Source: a bacterium (GTDB lineage Bacteria; UBP15; UBA6099; JAJRTR01). Taken from it: 64,000 nucleotides of DNA. Under the pieces are notes generated by a model that was not told where the DNA came from, made no database searches, and worked only from the letters and a program-made list of their open reading frames with translations. The stretch spans positions 1-64,000 of the forward strand of contig JAJRTR010000111.1 of the NCBI GenBank assembly GCA_024278215.1. The letters are read 5' to 3'. Within the stretch, counting starts at the first letter, position 1, and each line of letters starts with the position of its first letter. The translations under genes and the position numbers were made by a program. Below are positions 1 to 8,011 of the stretch, piece after piece.

Positions 1-1166
1 AGATTGAGTAGAGAGAAGCCTTTTAACGTGTCGCCCATAAGCGACATGAGGCGACCAGCTTCGTAATTGGCCTCGATATTTTTCGGGTCCATCATGAGCG
101 CCACGAGAAAAGCCGCTACAGCGTCGCTGTATTCGCCGTACTTGATATGCTGTCGCGCGAGGTCGATCTGCGTGCGTGGGTGCATCAACAGCTTGTCGCG
201 CTGGATTGTTTCCAGCGCACGCGCGATAGCCAGCACATAGAAACGTTCGCTGCGTGCCGTCTGATTATCGGCTTCGAATGAAGAAAGGCAGAGTTTGCCG
301 TAGGTGAACGCGCTTGACCAGTTGTGTTCGAACACGCCTATTTCCATCATGTTGCAAAGCGAATAGGGAGTCGGCTCGGTTTTGTTCAATTTCTGAAATA
401 TGCCGCGCGCTCTGTCGACTTTGCCCTGCATAAAAAGCGTGTACGCGTAATTATTTGCCGTAAAGCCTTTGTTCGCGTCGAGTTCGACAGCTCTTTCGTA
501 ATGCTTGAAGGCTTTTTTAAACCTGCCGGACATCACGAGCGAGTCGGCGAGTTCCGAGTGTATCCCGGGGTTGTCCGGGGCGAGCTTGAGAGCTTCGGTG
601 TAGAATGCAGTTGCAACGGCGGGATAGCCGAGCAGTGTATAGGCGAACCCGCAATAGCCGAGAGAATCAAGTTTATCGGCACCGCCCGCGAGTCCTTTGT
701 ACAGCAGGCGAATAGCGTTGAGCGTGTCGCCTTCCTGGAGATAGAGTTTGCCTCTCAGGGTGTATATCTCCGGTTCGCTGCAACCGGTTTCCATCGCCCT
801 GTCCACGTCCATAGCGGCCATTCCGGGCTCCGACAGGTTGTTGAACATCCGGGCGCGTCGCATGTAGACGCAAGGATCGCCGTCCCCGTATTTGACGGCT
901 GTATCCATATCGTCCAGGGCCGCGTGGATGTCGCCCGACATAAGTTTTATCCAGCTGAGGGCATCGTAGACGCGAACTTTTTCGCTGTCCGGAATATCGA
1001 TCAGCGTAACCGTAAGTTCTTCGACAGCTTCCTCGTACCGGCCTGCCTTCGTCAACTGGTCGGCTTTTTTCAGCGCGTTTTCGACATCGTAAAGCGAAGC
1101 GTTCGCGGATGCCGTCGCGAGTACCGCAATAATAAGTGATGCCGTCAGAAACATCGTTAGTTTCAT
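1..1166 (-). CDS. TPR-repeat exported protein (3' end beyond window)
   Basis: Reading leftward from an ATG at 1164-1166, preceded by GGAG, the frame stays open to position 1 (about 388 codons), so the C-terminus is outside the window. The first ~24 residues (MKLTMFLTASLIIAVLATAS) form a signal peptide, so the protein is probably periplasmic or envelope-associated. The rest reads as successive helical tetratricopeptide units with typical spacing (for example around GRYEEAVEEL, PGIHSELADSLVMSGRFKKA and YGEYSDAVAAFLVALMMDP). TPR arrays are protein-binding scaffolds; the partner cannot be told. It is divergent from the phosphatase-superfamily gene at 1503. The TPR call is firm, the function unknown. 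Confidence 0.8.
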   Translation of the reverse strand, partial: MKLTMFLTASLIIAVLATASANASLYDVENALKKADQLTKAGRYEEAVEELTVTLIDIPDSEKVRVYDALSWIKLMSGDIHAALDDMDTAVKYGDGDPCVYMRRARMFNNLSEPGMAAMDVDRAMETGCSEPEIYTLRGKLYLQEGDTLNAIRLLYKGLAGGADKLDSLGYCGFAYTLLGYPAVATAFYTEALKLAPDNPGIHSELADSLVMSGRFKKAFKHYERAVELDANKGFTANNYAYTLFMQGKVDRARGIFQKLNKTEPTPYSLCNMMEIGVFEHNWSSAFTYGKLCLSSFEADNQTARSERFYVLAIARALETIQRDKLLMHPRTQIDLARQHIKYGEYSDAVAAFLVALMMDPKNIEANYEAGRLMSLMGDTLKGFSLLN

Positions 1167-1502
1167 ATAATCTCCATGATGCCGGCTCAGGGTGCGTCCC
1201 AACAATTTCACCAACGTTTCCAGGGTCCACCCCGAGAACGCCGAAGACCGGATGCTCCAACTTCCACCAATCTCATTATCAGCATTTCTTTGCCGTTCTG
1301 CACTGTATTCCGATTGTAAGATATTTTAACGGCAATGTTGTCTGTTTACAATGAGTTTCCGGGGTGAACCCATGGAACGAGCAGTAAAATACAGACTGAC
1401 AAACAGAAAAAAACGACAGTAAAAAGTGTAATCTCCATCCGATATGATAGAATTTATGTGCGGGATGTTGTTGATCCTGTCTCTTCTATATGGAAACAGA
1501 AA
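1167..1502. other. Intergenic region between divergent genes, with a diverged repeat
   Basis: This 336-bp stretch holds the leaders of two divergent genes. It contains one copy of a diverged repeat (1214-1330) and a -10-like TATGAT at about 1443-1448 in front of the rightward gene. No convincing small gene is visible; the short open frames here lack a ribosome site. Confidence 0.5.
1214..1330 (+). repeat. Dispersed repeat, copy 1 (partner at 14821-14940)
   Basis: By eye this segment aligns with 14821-14940 in the same orientation. Both start near CGTTTCCAG, share TCCACC-ATCTC, then CAGCATTTCTTT, and end in GTAAGAT-TTA. Identity is roughly three quarters over the right-hand 65 bp and lower to the left. 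Both copies are intergenic. No coding potential is visible. Confidence 0.5.
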
Positions 1503-3350
1503 ATGAAATCGAAATTTGTAATTGTAAGCCTTCTGGTTATAGCGGTTGTCGTCGCTTGTAATTTCATCCTGATCGTGCGCGGCGGGCGTACATCCGAGGA
1601 GTACGAGCTTATGCTCGAAACATCCGACAGGATGAATGCGCAACTGGGCGAATGCCAGAACATGCTGTTGAAAACATTTGAAAAGCTCGAAGGCGACGAC
1701 AGCCGTTACTATGCCGCACAATATAAAAAAATCTACGATTCATGCCATGATATTTATTCCGGGATCGAGGCGGAGATCGCGGGGATGGAGCCACTCCGCG
1801 AGTTGAGCGCGGAGCTGAAGGATGTCCTGTGGCAATCGCTGGCGACAAATGTTTCTTTCTCCGATACTGTGGCGCATTGCGCCTATTCCATCCTTTATTC
1901 CAAGGGCACACCTCTCGAGATGTCCTGCTATGAAAATGCGCTCGCGGAGCTATTCGGAGACATGCGAAAGACCGAGGCACGATATAAAGACATCTCGACA
2001 AAGATGATCGAAGCGAGCCGGTACGACTGCATTTTCGCGGCGAATAACAAGCAGAAGAAACGTGCGCGCAACTCCGGCTCCGCGCTGAATGTCGGGATAA
2101 TACTGATCGACGCGCTCAGGGCGGATATGCTGCGAGTGAACGGCGCTGAAACGACGGTGATGCCGTTTCTCGATCAGCTTGCGCGCGAGGGGGTGGCGTA
2201 CACAGACGCGACATCGCCGTCGAGCACAACGATCACGAGCGTGACGTCGATTTTTTCAGGGACCGACCCCTATGAGGCGAACTCGATGGGCTCAAGGCAG
2301 TGGAATAGCGACTTGTCGCTGGTCCGTGAGTTCAGCAGGGCAGGCCGCCACACGGCGGCGTTTACGGCTAATTCTCTCATCACGCCACGCACGGAATTCG
2401 ACAAAGGTTTCGATTCCTTCTATGCCCGCTACTGGCCTTCTGCCAATATTATCTACAACGAATTCAGGTTCCACTGGTACCGGCACAGGAGCGAAAAACC
2501 TTTTTTCTTTTATGTGCATATCATCGATCCGCACGACCCCTATTTTTCGCCCGACAGCGTGGAAAAACTCGCGACCGAAGGAAGACCCGCGGGATTCATC
2601 GTCGATCCGAACGACATCCGCGCGCGGTATATATCGAAAGGCATCGACCCGCTCGACCACCTGAAACCGGGCAATATCGCGTACCTGCGGGAGCTTTACG
2701 CGCAAGAAGCACGCTACGCCGACCGCTGGGTGAAAAACATTGTCGATCTTATGCGGGAATACGGTATGCTCGACAACACACTTCTGGTAATCACTGCTGA
2801 CCATGGGGAAGAGTTTCTCGAACACGGCGACATAAAACATTCACGCCAGCTTTACCAGGAACTCGTGCATGTGCCGCTTGTCGTGTGGGGAAAGCTTCCG
2901 GAAAAGCTCTCTCCCGGCACAATAATCGGCGCGCCGCACTCGACGCTGGAAATATTCCCTTCACTGCTGGCGGCTGCCGGTATCGACGTGCCTGAAAGAG
3001 TCGCCGGCAGAGTGGGGCTCTTCGCGCCCGGCGCGCCTGTGATAACAGCGACAAAAAACGGGCTCGACCTCGACGACAAATCCATTTCCGGGCACGAACT
3101 GGCGGCGTTGAGAAACGGCAACTATAAGATTATTGTGGATTTCGATACCGGCAAATTCAGGCTATACAATCTTGTGCGTGATCCGATGGAAAAGAATGAT
3201 CTGAGCGGCATCGAACCGGAGAAGGCGGCGGCGATGAAAAAAGAGTTGATAGGGGTAAGAAGAGAGTCGCTGAAAAAAAATATGAAACGCGGTGACGCAC
3301 CGTCCGAAGAAATTAAGGGTATGCTCAAATCGCTGGGTTATTTGAAATAA
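1503..3350 (+). CDS. Membrane-anchored sulfatase-like / alkaline phosphatase superfamily protein
   Basis: The 615-residue protein has one N-terminal membrane segment (about residues 5-25), a coiled, polar region to about 190, then a sulfatase-type catalytic domain. Visible motifs are NVGIILIDALRAD (metal-binding Asp), HIIDPHDPYF and ITADHGEEFLEHGD near residues 430-443, with family-typical spacing. At the nucleophile position, where sulfatases carry C/S-x-P-x-R, the sequence is TITSVTSIFSG. It therefore has Thr and lacks Pro and Arg, so a formylglycine sulfatase is unlikely; Thr is the nucleophile in LtaS-type phosphoglycerol transferases. I chose the ATG at 1503 because the membrane segment starts just after it; a GTG at 1458 in the same frame is possible. 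The substrate is unknown, probably an envelope glycan or lipid headgroup. Confidence 0.75.
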   Translation: MKSKFVIVSLLVIAVVVACNFILIVRGGRTSEEYELMLETSDRMNAQLGECQNMLLKTFEKLEGDDSRYYAAQYKKIYDSCHDIYSGIEAEIAGMEPLRELSAELKDVLWQSLATNVSFSDTVAHCAYSILYSKGTPLEMSCYENALAELFGDMRKTEARYKDISTKMIEASRYDCIFAANNKQKKRARNSGSALNVGIILIDALRADMLRVNGAETTVMPFLDQLAREGVAYTDATSPSSTTITSVTSIFSGTDPYEANSMGSRQWNSDLSLVREFSRAGRHTAAFTANSLITPRTEFDKGFDSFYARYWPSANIIYNEFRFHWYRHRSEKPFFFYVHIIDPHDPYFSPDSVEKLATEGRPAGFIVDPNDIRARYISKGIDPLDHLKPGNIAYLRELYAQEARYADRWVKNIVDLMREYGMLDNTLLVITADHGEEFLEHGDIKHSRQLYQELVHVPLVVWGKLPEKLSPGTIIGAPHSTLEIFPSLLAAAGIDVPERVAGRVGLFAPGAPVITATKNGLDLDDKSISGHELAALRNGNYKIIVDFDTGKFRLYNLVRDPMEKNDLSGIEPEKAAAMKKELIGVRRESLKKNMKRGDAPSEEIKGMLKSLGYLK

Positions 3351-3356
3351 GGCCGA

Positions 3357-5363
3357 CTACTTCAGCGGCAGCGTGAAGTGGAAAGCGCTGCCCTTATCTT
3401 TTTCACTTTCGACCCATATCCTGCCGCCGTGCAGTTCGATAAGTTCCTTGCAAATAGCGAGTCCAAGCCCGGTGCCGCCGTAGCCGCGTGTATCGTGTTT
3501 GTCCACCTGGTAGAATCGTTCAAAAATCCTTTTTTGCTCGTCCCGTGGAATGCCGATGCCTGTATCGGACACGGAAAAACGGACGGCGTTTTCAGATTCA
3601 TCCCGGACCGCCTGCACAGAGATGCGGCCGCCGCGGGGCGTAAACTTTATGGCGTTTCCAATTAGATTGAACAGTACCTGGTTGATGCGGTCACGGTCCG
3701 CGTAGACATGCGGCGTCTCGGGATCGACGTATATCTGCAACTCGATCTGCGATTCCTTGAGCCGCTCGCTGAAGACCTCTTCTACGCCGCGCAGTTCCTT
3801 GCCGGGATCAATGTATCTTTCTTTCAACTCGATTCGCCTGGCGTCGATCCTGGAGATGCTCAACAGGTCGGCTATGAGATTCTGCAGATTGCGTCCCCTG
3901 CGCAGAACCACCTCGAGACATTCGCGCTGATCGTCCGATATCTCTCCGGTCACACCCTCGAGCATCATCGAAACATTGCCGATAATCGATGTCAGCGGTG
4001 TGCGCAGTTCGTGGGAAACCGTGGAAAGGAATGTGTCTTTCACCTCGTTGGCTTTCTGGAGACTTATGTTGCTGTCCAGGAGTTGCTGATTGACTTTCTC
4101 GAGTTCTTTCGAGTACATCTCCAGATTTTCGTGTGCCGATTTCAAGCGGCGGGAGTACTCTTCCACCTGTTGTTTCGACAATCGCATTTCTTCCATCGAG
4201 TTGTTGAGCCTGACACTCATTTCGTTGAAAGCGGCGGCCAGTTCCGCTATCTCGTCGCTTCCCTCGATATCTATCCTGTGCAGCAGGTTTCCCCTGCCGA
4301 TCTCTTCCGCCCCGACCGTCAGTTTCATAATCGGACCGGTTATCCTTCTGGTGATCAACATGCCCAGAATCACCGATACACATATGCCGAGCAGTACGAG
4401 CAGAAAACTCGTGGTCAGCGATTTGATTTTAAATCTGTTGATGGATTCCGTTGACGAGAGCAGTTCGAAAACGCCGATGGGTTTATTTTCATAATCGAGG
4501 AGAGCAATGTAGCCGGTGATCTCGCTGATTCGGCGGCGGTCTTCCACCTTCTCGGATTCTTCCCAGTTTTCGGATGTCCGGAACATGCCCGAAGGTGGCG
4601 GCCTGTTCCACGAGGGGTCGGAACTGTTCACCAGTGAATGCGGGAGATAGACACTGGCGACGCCTCGTGTTCGATCATGAATCTCGCGTAGTAGCGTCCT
4701 GTCTCTGTTCAGCAAGTAGCCGACCGTTACCGTGCCGACGACCCCCTGCGCGTCGGTGCGCGGTCTGAAGGTGGTATAGCCTTCTCCGCGCTCGAGTCGA
4801 AACACCGGCACCGTCGCTTCGATAGCAAGCCCCGTGTCGCTCACCTCGTTGTGAGACGGCTCCGCTATCATTCCATTGCGCCACATATCTTCGGGGTCCA
4901 GGCGTGCGAAAGACACCACCTCGCCGCCGTTGAGCGCAATTCTCACCGAAGCCCGGTCGCTCATGTCGTCGCCGGTCGAGTTGAACTCGGGATACCTGCA
5001 CAAAACGATACCCACCGAATCTGTAACCGTTAGGTAAGCCAGGTCGTAGTCTTCATAAGCGATAAGAAAATCTTTAACTTTGATCCGTATCGAGTTGCCG
5101 ACGCGGCTTGTCACCATCTTGCTGAAATATATATCACTTGCAAGGCCGCGTCCTATCCGCCTCAGGTTCTGTTTCTTATTCGCCAGCAGCAGTGTCGCTA
5201 CCTCGAGGTCGGACTCCATCTTGTACTGCGCTTCTTTATATATATACTGCGAAAGAAAGACGAGGTTGTAGAGCGAGGGTATCACCATTGCAGAAGCGAC
5301 GACAACAAGAAACGCCAGTACAAGTCTTCTGCCGAGTCCCCACCTTGTTCGTTTGAATTCCAT
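3357..5363 (-). CDS. Sensor histidine kinase (Cache-like sensor, HAMP, HisKA, HATPase)
   Basis: The 668-residue protein has a membrane segment at about 13-35, a ~275-residue periplasmic sensor region resembling a double Cache domain, a second membrane segment at about 317-338, HAMP to about 390 and a coiled coil. HisKA has the H-box STVSHELRTPLTS (phospho-His about residue 451). The ATPase domain shows the N-box (NLIGNAIKFTPRGG), G1 (DTGIGIP) and G2 (GTGLGLAI). It should autophosphorylate in response to a periplasmic signal and pass phosphate to a receiver. The divergently transcribed receiver-GGDEF protein is the obvious partner, but this is an inference from position only. Its stop is 6 bp from the stop of the convergent upstream gene. 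Confidence 0.92.
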   Translation of the reverse strand: MEFKRTRWGLGRRLVLAFLVVVASAMVIPSLYNLVFLSQYIYKEAQYKMESDLEVATLLLANKKQNLRRIGRGLASDIYFSKMVTSRVGNSIRIKVKDFLIAYEDYDLAYLTVTDSVGIVLCRYPEFNSTGDDMSDRASVRIALNGGEVVSFARLDPEDMWRNGMIAEPSHNEVSDTGLAIEATVPVFRLERGEGYTTFRPRTDAQGVVGTVTVGYLLNRDRTLLREIHDRTRGVASVYLPHSLVNSSDPSWNRPPPSGMFRTSENWEESEKVEDRRRISEITGYIALLDYENKPIGVFELLSSTESINRFKIKSLTTSFLLVLLGICVSVILGMLITRRITGPIMKLTVGAEEIGRGNLLHRIDIEGSDEIAELAAAFNEMSVRLNNSMEEMRLSKQQVEEYSRRLKSAHENLEMYSKELEKVNQQLLDSNISLQKANEVKDTFLSTVSHELRTPLTSIIGNVSMMLEGVTGEISDDQRECLEVVLRRGRNLQNLIADLLSISRIDARRIELKERYIDPGKELRGVEEVFSERLKESQIELQIYVDPETPHVYADRDRINQVLFNLIGNAIKFTPRGGRISVQAVRDESENAVRFSVSDTGIGIPRDEQKRIFERFYQVDKHDTRGYGGTGLGLAICKELIELHGGRIWVESEKDKGSAFHFTLPLK

Positions 5364-5648
5364 ATTATTTATGTTCGATCTGTTTATTCTCGTACCGGCA
5401 ACGCATGCTGCCGTCTGTCGACTGAACGCGCCGCGCTCATCCGGAAATCACCGGTGTTGTGGTGTCCCTGTGCGGACAGGATTACATTTAACACATGCTT
5501 TCCAATAGTTTACTTGAAAACCTCAGTTTATTATACGACAGAAAATCGAAATGGAAAACCATCGGCGATGAAGACAGGGCCTCTTGTGAAAATATGTTCC
5601 TGCACAGTCGGTTGCGGTCTGAATAAAAATCCGATAGGATGATGGTTG
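5364..5648. promoter_or_regulatory. Divergent control region between kinase and diguanylate cyclase genes
   Basis: About 285 bp separate the two divergent starts, so both promoters must lie here. A TTTATTATAC stretch near 5527-5536 resembles a rightward -10 region, but no clean -35 box is seen. AGGA at 5636-5639 is the ribosome site for the rightward gene. Confidence 0.35.
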
Positions 5649-6530
5649 ATGGAGAAAAAAACGATAAAGATACTACTCGTCGAGGACAGCCCCACAGATT
5701 ATCATGTAATAAAAGAAATGCTGTCCGAGTTCGACAACATCAATTACAGGGTGTCCTGGGCGCGCCTTCTTTCCGAAGGGCACGAACAGCTCAAGGAGGA
5801 CGACTTCGATGTTGTACTGCTTGATCTTGCGCTGCCCGACAGCCGGGGTTTCGACACATTCGGCGCGGTGCGCCACGTTGTGCCGCACATACCGATAATT
5901 CTCCTGACCGCCACCGACGACGATGAACTGGCTCTCGATCTCGTCCGCCGCGGCGCGCAGGATTACCTGGTAAAGGGCCAGATCAACAGCAACATACTCG
6001 TGCGTTCGATCAGGTACTCGATCGAGCGGCACCAGATGCACTCGATACTGCGGAATCTCGCTCTTATCGACGAACTTACCGGACTCTACAACAGGCGCGG
6101 CCTCAACGCTATCGCAAAACAACATCTCAAACTTGCACAGAGGACAAAACGCAACATAATAGTTATATGCACGGATATGGACGGTCTCAAGGAAATCAAC
6201 GACACCTGCGGACACCTCGAGGGCGACCGTGCGATTGTCGAGACGGCAAAGATACTCAAGGCGACATTCAGGGAGTCCGATATTGTCGCCCGCTACGGGG
6301 GCGACGAGTTCGTCGTGCTCGCAATCGAGGCGCACGCGGAAAGCAACGATATTCTTGTCAACCGCCTGCGGAGCAATGCCGCCGCCTTCAACTGGGAGTC
6401 CGATTTCGATTTCACTATTTCGCTCAGCATCGGAACGGCTGTTTATAATCCTGAAACCGCCGCCGAACTCGAGGACCTGCTGAGGGAGGCGGACGCGGCG
6501 ATGTATGAGGACAAAAGAAACAAAATCTGA
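5649..6530 (+). CDS. Response regulator diguanylate cyclase (REC-GGDEF)
   Basis: The ~293-residue protein starts with a receiver domain (LLVEDSPTDYH acidic pair, phosphoacceptor Asp in VVLLDLALPDS, conserved LLTAT). It is followed by a GGDEF domain with an intact active-site loop YGGDEFVV. An RxxD inhibitory site (RESD) sits exactly five residues before GGDEF, so product inhibition by c-di-GMP is expected. It should make c-di-GMP from two GTP when phosphorylated. I use the ATG at 5649, nine bases after AGGA; a TTG one codon earlier is possible. It is divergent from the histidine kinase, suggesting a two-component c-di-GMP switch. An HD-GYP protein that could degrade c-di-GMP lies far away at 57565. 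Confidence 0.93.
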   Translation: MEKKTIKILLVEDSPTDYHVIKEMLSEFDNINYRVSWARLLSEGHEQLKEDDFDVVLLDLALPDSRGFDTFGAVRHVVPHIPIILLTATDDDELALDLVRRGAQDYLVKGQINSNILVRSIRYSIERHQMHSILRNLALIDELTGLYNRRGLNAIAKQHLKLAQRTKRNIIVICTDMDGLKEINDTCGHLEGDRAIVETAKILKATFRESDIVARYGGDEFVVLAIEAHAESNDILVNRLRSNAAAFNWESDFDFTISLSIGTAVYNPETAAELEDLLREADAAMYEDKRNKI

Positions 6531-6558
6531 CACCATATCTATATTACGCGCGAAACGC

Positions 6559-6564
6559 TATAAT
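6559..6564 (+). promoter_or_regulatory. TATAAT -10 box directly in front of the RNA methyltransferase start
   Basis: TATAAT lies only 8 bases before the ATG at 6573, and no Shine-Dalgarno sequence precedes that ATG. If the box is used, transcription would start within about two bases of the start codon, giving a leaderless mRNA. Confidence 0.4.
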
Positions 6565-6572
6565 TCTGCCCT

Positions 6573-7376
6573 ATGGAAAACATAACGAGTTTACAGAATA
6601 AACAGGTGAAGGAACTTGCCGCCCTGTTCACGAAGAAGGGGCGCAGGGCTTCGGGATGCTTTGCGGCAGAGGGACAACGGACACTGATCGAGGCGCTCAA
6701 CGCGGATGCTCTTGCGCTGCGGCTCGCAGTTGTCGAAAAACTGCTCGAAAAACCGGAAATCAGTACGCTTGTAAAGAAATTCGAAGCAAAAGGGACTTCC
6801 ATACTCACCGTGTCTGCACAAATCATGAAGAAAATCAGCGGGATGGATACGCCCCAGGGCATCATCGCCGAAGTGAAGCGTCCGGACACAACGCCGCTCG
6901 CATCCGTGAATTTTACCGGCGGTGTGAGTGTGTTGCCGTGGGGACTTAGCGACCCACGCAATATGGGGCTACTGGTGAGAACGGTAGAGGCCGCCGGTGG
7001 AAACTATATCTTGTTGCCGCCGGGAGTTACCGACCCCTTTCATCCGCAGGCGGTGCAGACATCTATGGGCGCTGTGTTCCACAGCAGGTTTGTCGAGGAT
7101 GCGCGCGCCGCGGTCATGATAAATGAAGCGAAACAACAGGGTGTCCCGGTTGTCGCTACAAATGCCTGGAAGGGCCGGGACGCAACAGATTGGCTCAAAC
7201 ACGCGCCCGCGAATTTTCTACTCCTGCTGGGCAATGAAGGCGCGGGCCTTGCGCCCGAAATCGAGGATATGGCGGACGTCTCTATTTCTCTGCCCATTTC
7301 GGGTAACGCGGAATCTCTGAATGTCGCCGTGTCGGCTGGAATCATCCTTTATCTTCACAGAGCTTTTTCGAGCTGA
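6573..7376 (+). CDS. TrmH/SpoU-family RNA 2'-O-methyltransferase
   Basis: The 267-residue protein has an N-terminal RNA-binding subdomain (starting MENITSLQNKQVKELAALF, typical of RlmB-like enzymes) and a C-terminal SPOUT domain. The three SpoU motifs are visible: DPRNMGLLVRTVEAAG near 127-140, LLLGNEGAGLAPEI near 215-230, and LPISGNAESLNVAVSAGI near 241-258. The family transfers methyl from SAM to a ribose 2'-OH in 23S rRNA or tRNA through a trefoil knot. The exact target base cannot be read from sequence. The gene is followed by the AT-rich HEPN/ATPase cassette. Confidence 0.9.
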   Translation: MENITSLQNKQVKELAALFTKKGRRASGCFAAEGQRTLIEALNADALALRLAVVEKLLEKPEISTLVKKFEAKGTSILTVSAQIMKKISGMDTPQGIIAEVKRPDTTPLASVNFTGGVSVLPWGLSDPRNMGLLVRTVEAAGGNYILLPPGVTDPFHPQAVQTSMGAVFHSRFVEDARAAVMINEAKQQGVPVVATNAWKGRDATDWLKHAPANFLLLLGNEGAGLAPEIEDMADVSISLPISGNAESLNVAVSAGIILYLHRAFSS

Positions 7377-7597
7377 GCGCCGACCGGAACCGAAAACGGC
7401 CCGCTCGATGTGAGTACTTGCTCGATTCAAAAACGATCCTCCTTCACATTTCTTCTCGACACTATTTCATCCCCTCTTCTCTGGTTCAACCCCTCCGGTC
7501 CCTATTGTCTCCACCCATGTGAACAGTTACCATCCGTTGATATTAGCATTTCCCATATATACATGTTAGAATTAAAAAAAATTGCAAGCAGGAAAAT
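7377..7597. other. Leader of the AT-rich cassette
   Basis: Base composition changes here from the GC-rich methyltransferase gene to the AT-rich cassette, with a pyrimidine-rich stretch at about 7440-7510. AGGA at about 7588-7592 serves the HEPN gene. No attachment-site repeat was found when compared by eye with the right flank (10618-10732). Confidence 0.3.
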
Positions 7598-8011
7598 ATG
7601 GTACCATCAAATCCGCAAGAATGGATAGCGATAGCCAGTGAACGAGCTTCGGATGCTGAAGAGATATTTAAAGGTAAACCGAATTCTGTAGGGTCTGTTT
7701 ATATGGCGGGATATGCAATTGAATGCAGTCTTAAAGCTTATTATAAGAAGCAAGGGAAGCAACCACCCACATCAGGCAGAAGAGGGCATAATTTAAAGAC
7801 CATGCTAAAAGATTGCGGCCACAGACTTAGCGATTTGCGAGACGGTGATGGATATAAGTCCTTTTATCTTGATTCCTGGTCAACTGATTTGCGTTATGAG
7901 ACAAAGCTTCCTGTAGGGTTCGAGGACAAAGCTGAAGAACTGCTGAAGGCAGCCAGAAAATTAACCGGCAATATACAGACTTGGTTGCGAAGGGAAAGAA
8001 AACAAAAATGA
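7598..8011 (+). CDS. HEPN domain protein
   Basis: The 137-residue all-helical protein has the layout of small HEPN proteins: an N-terminal WIAIASERASDAEEIF helix, the core YMAGYAIECSLKAYYKK helix, then GHNLKTML (the H-x-L turn seen in many HEPN members) and a C-terminal AEELLKAARKL helix. HEPN proteins are often ribonuclease effectors or adaptors in toxin-antitoxin and antiphage systems. The canonical catalytic Rx4-6H motif is not obvious (only an RRGH is present), so nuclease activity is uncertain. Its stop overlaps the ATG of the next gene in ATGA, so the two are translationally coupled. The region is AT-richer than its neighbours, suggesting horizontal acquisition. Confidence 0.72.
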   Translation: MVPSNPQEWIAIASERASDAEEIFKGKPNSVGSVYMAGYAIECSLKAYYKKQGKQPPTSGRRGHNLKTMLKDCGHRLSDLRDGDGYKSFYLDSWSTDLRYETKLPVGFEDKAEELLKAARKLTGNIQTWLRRERKQK

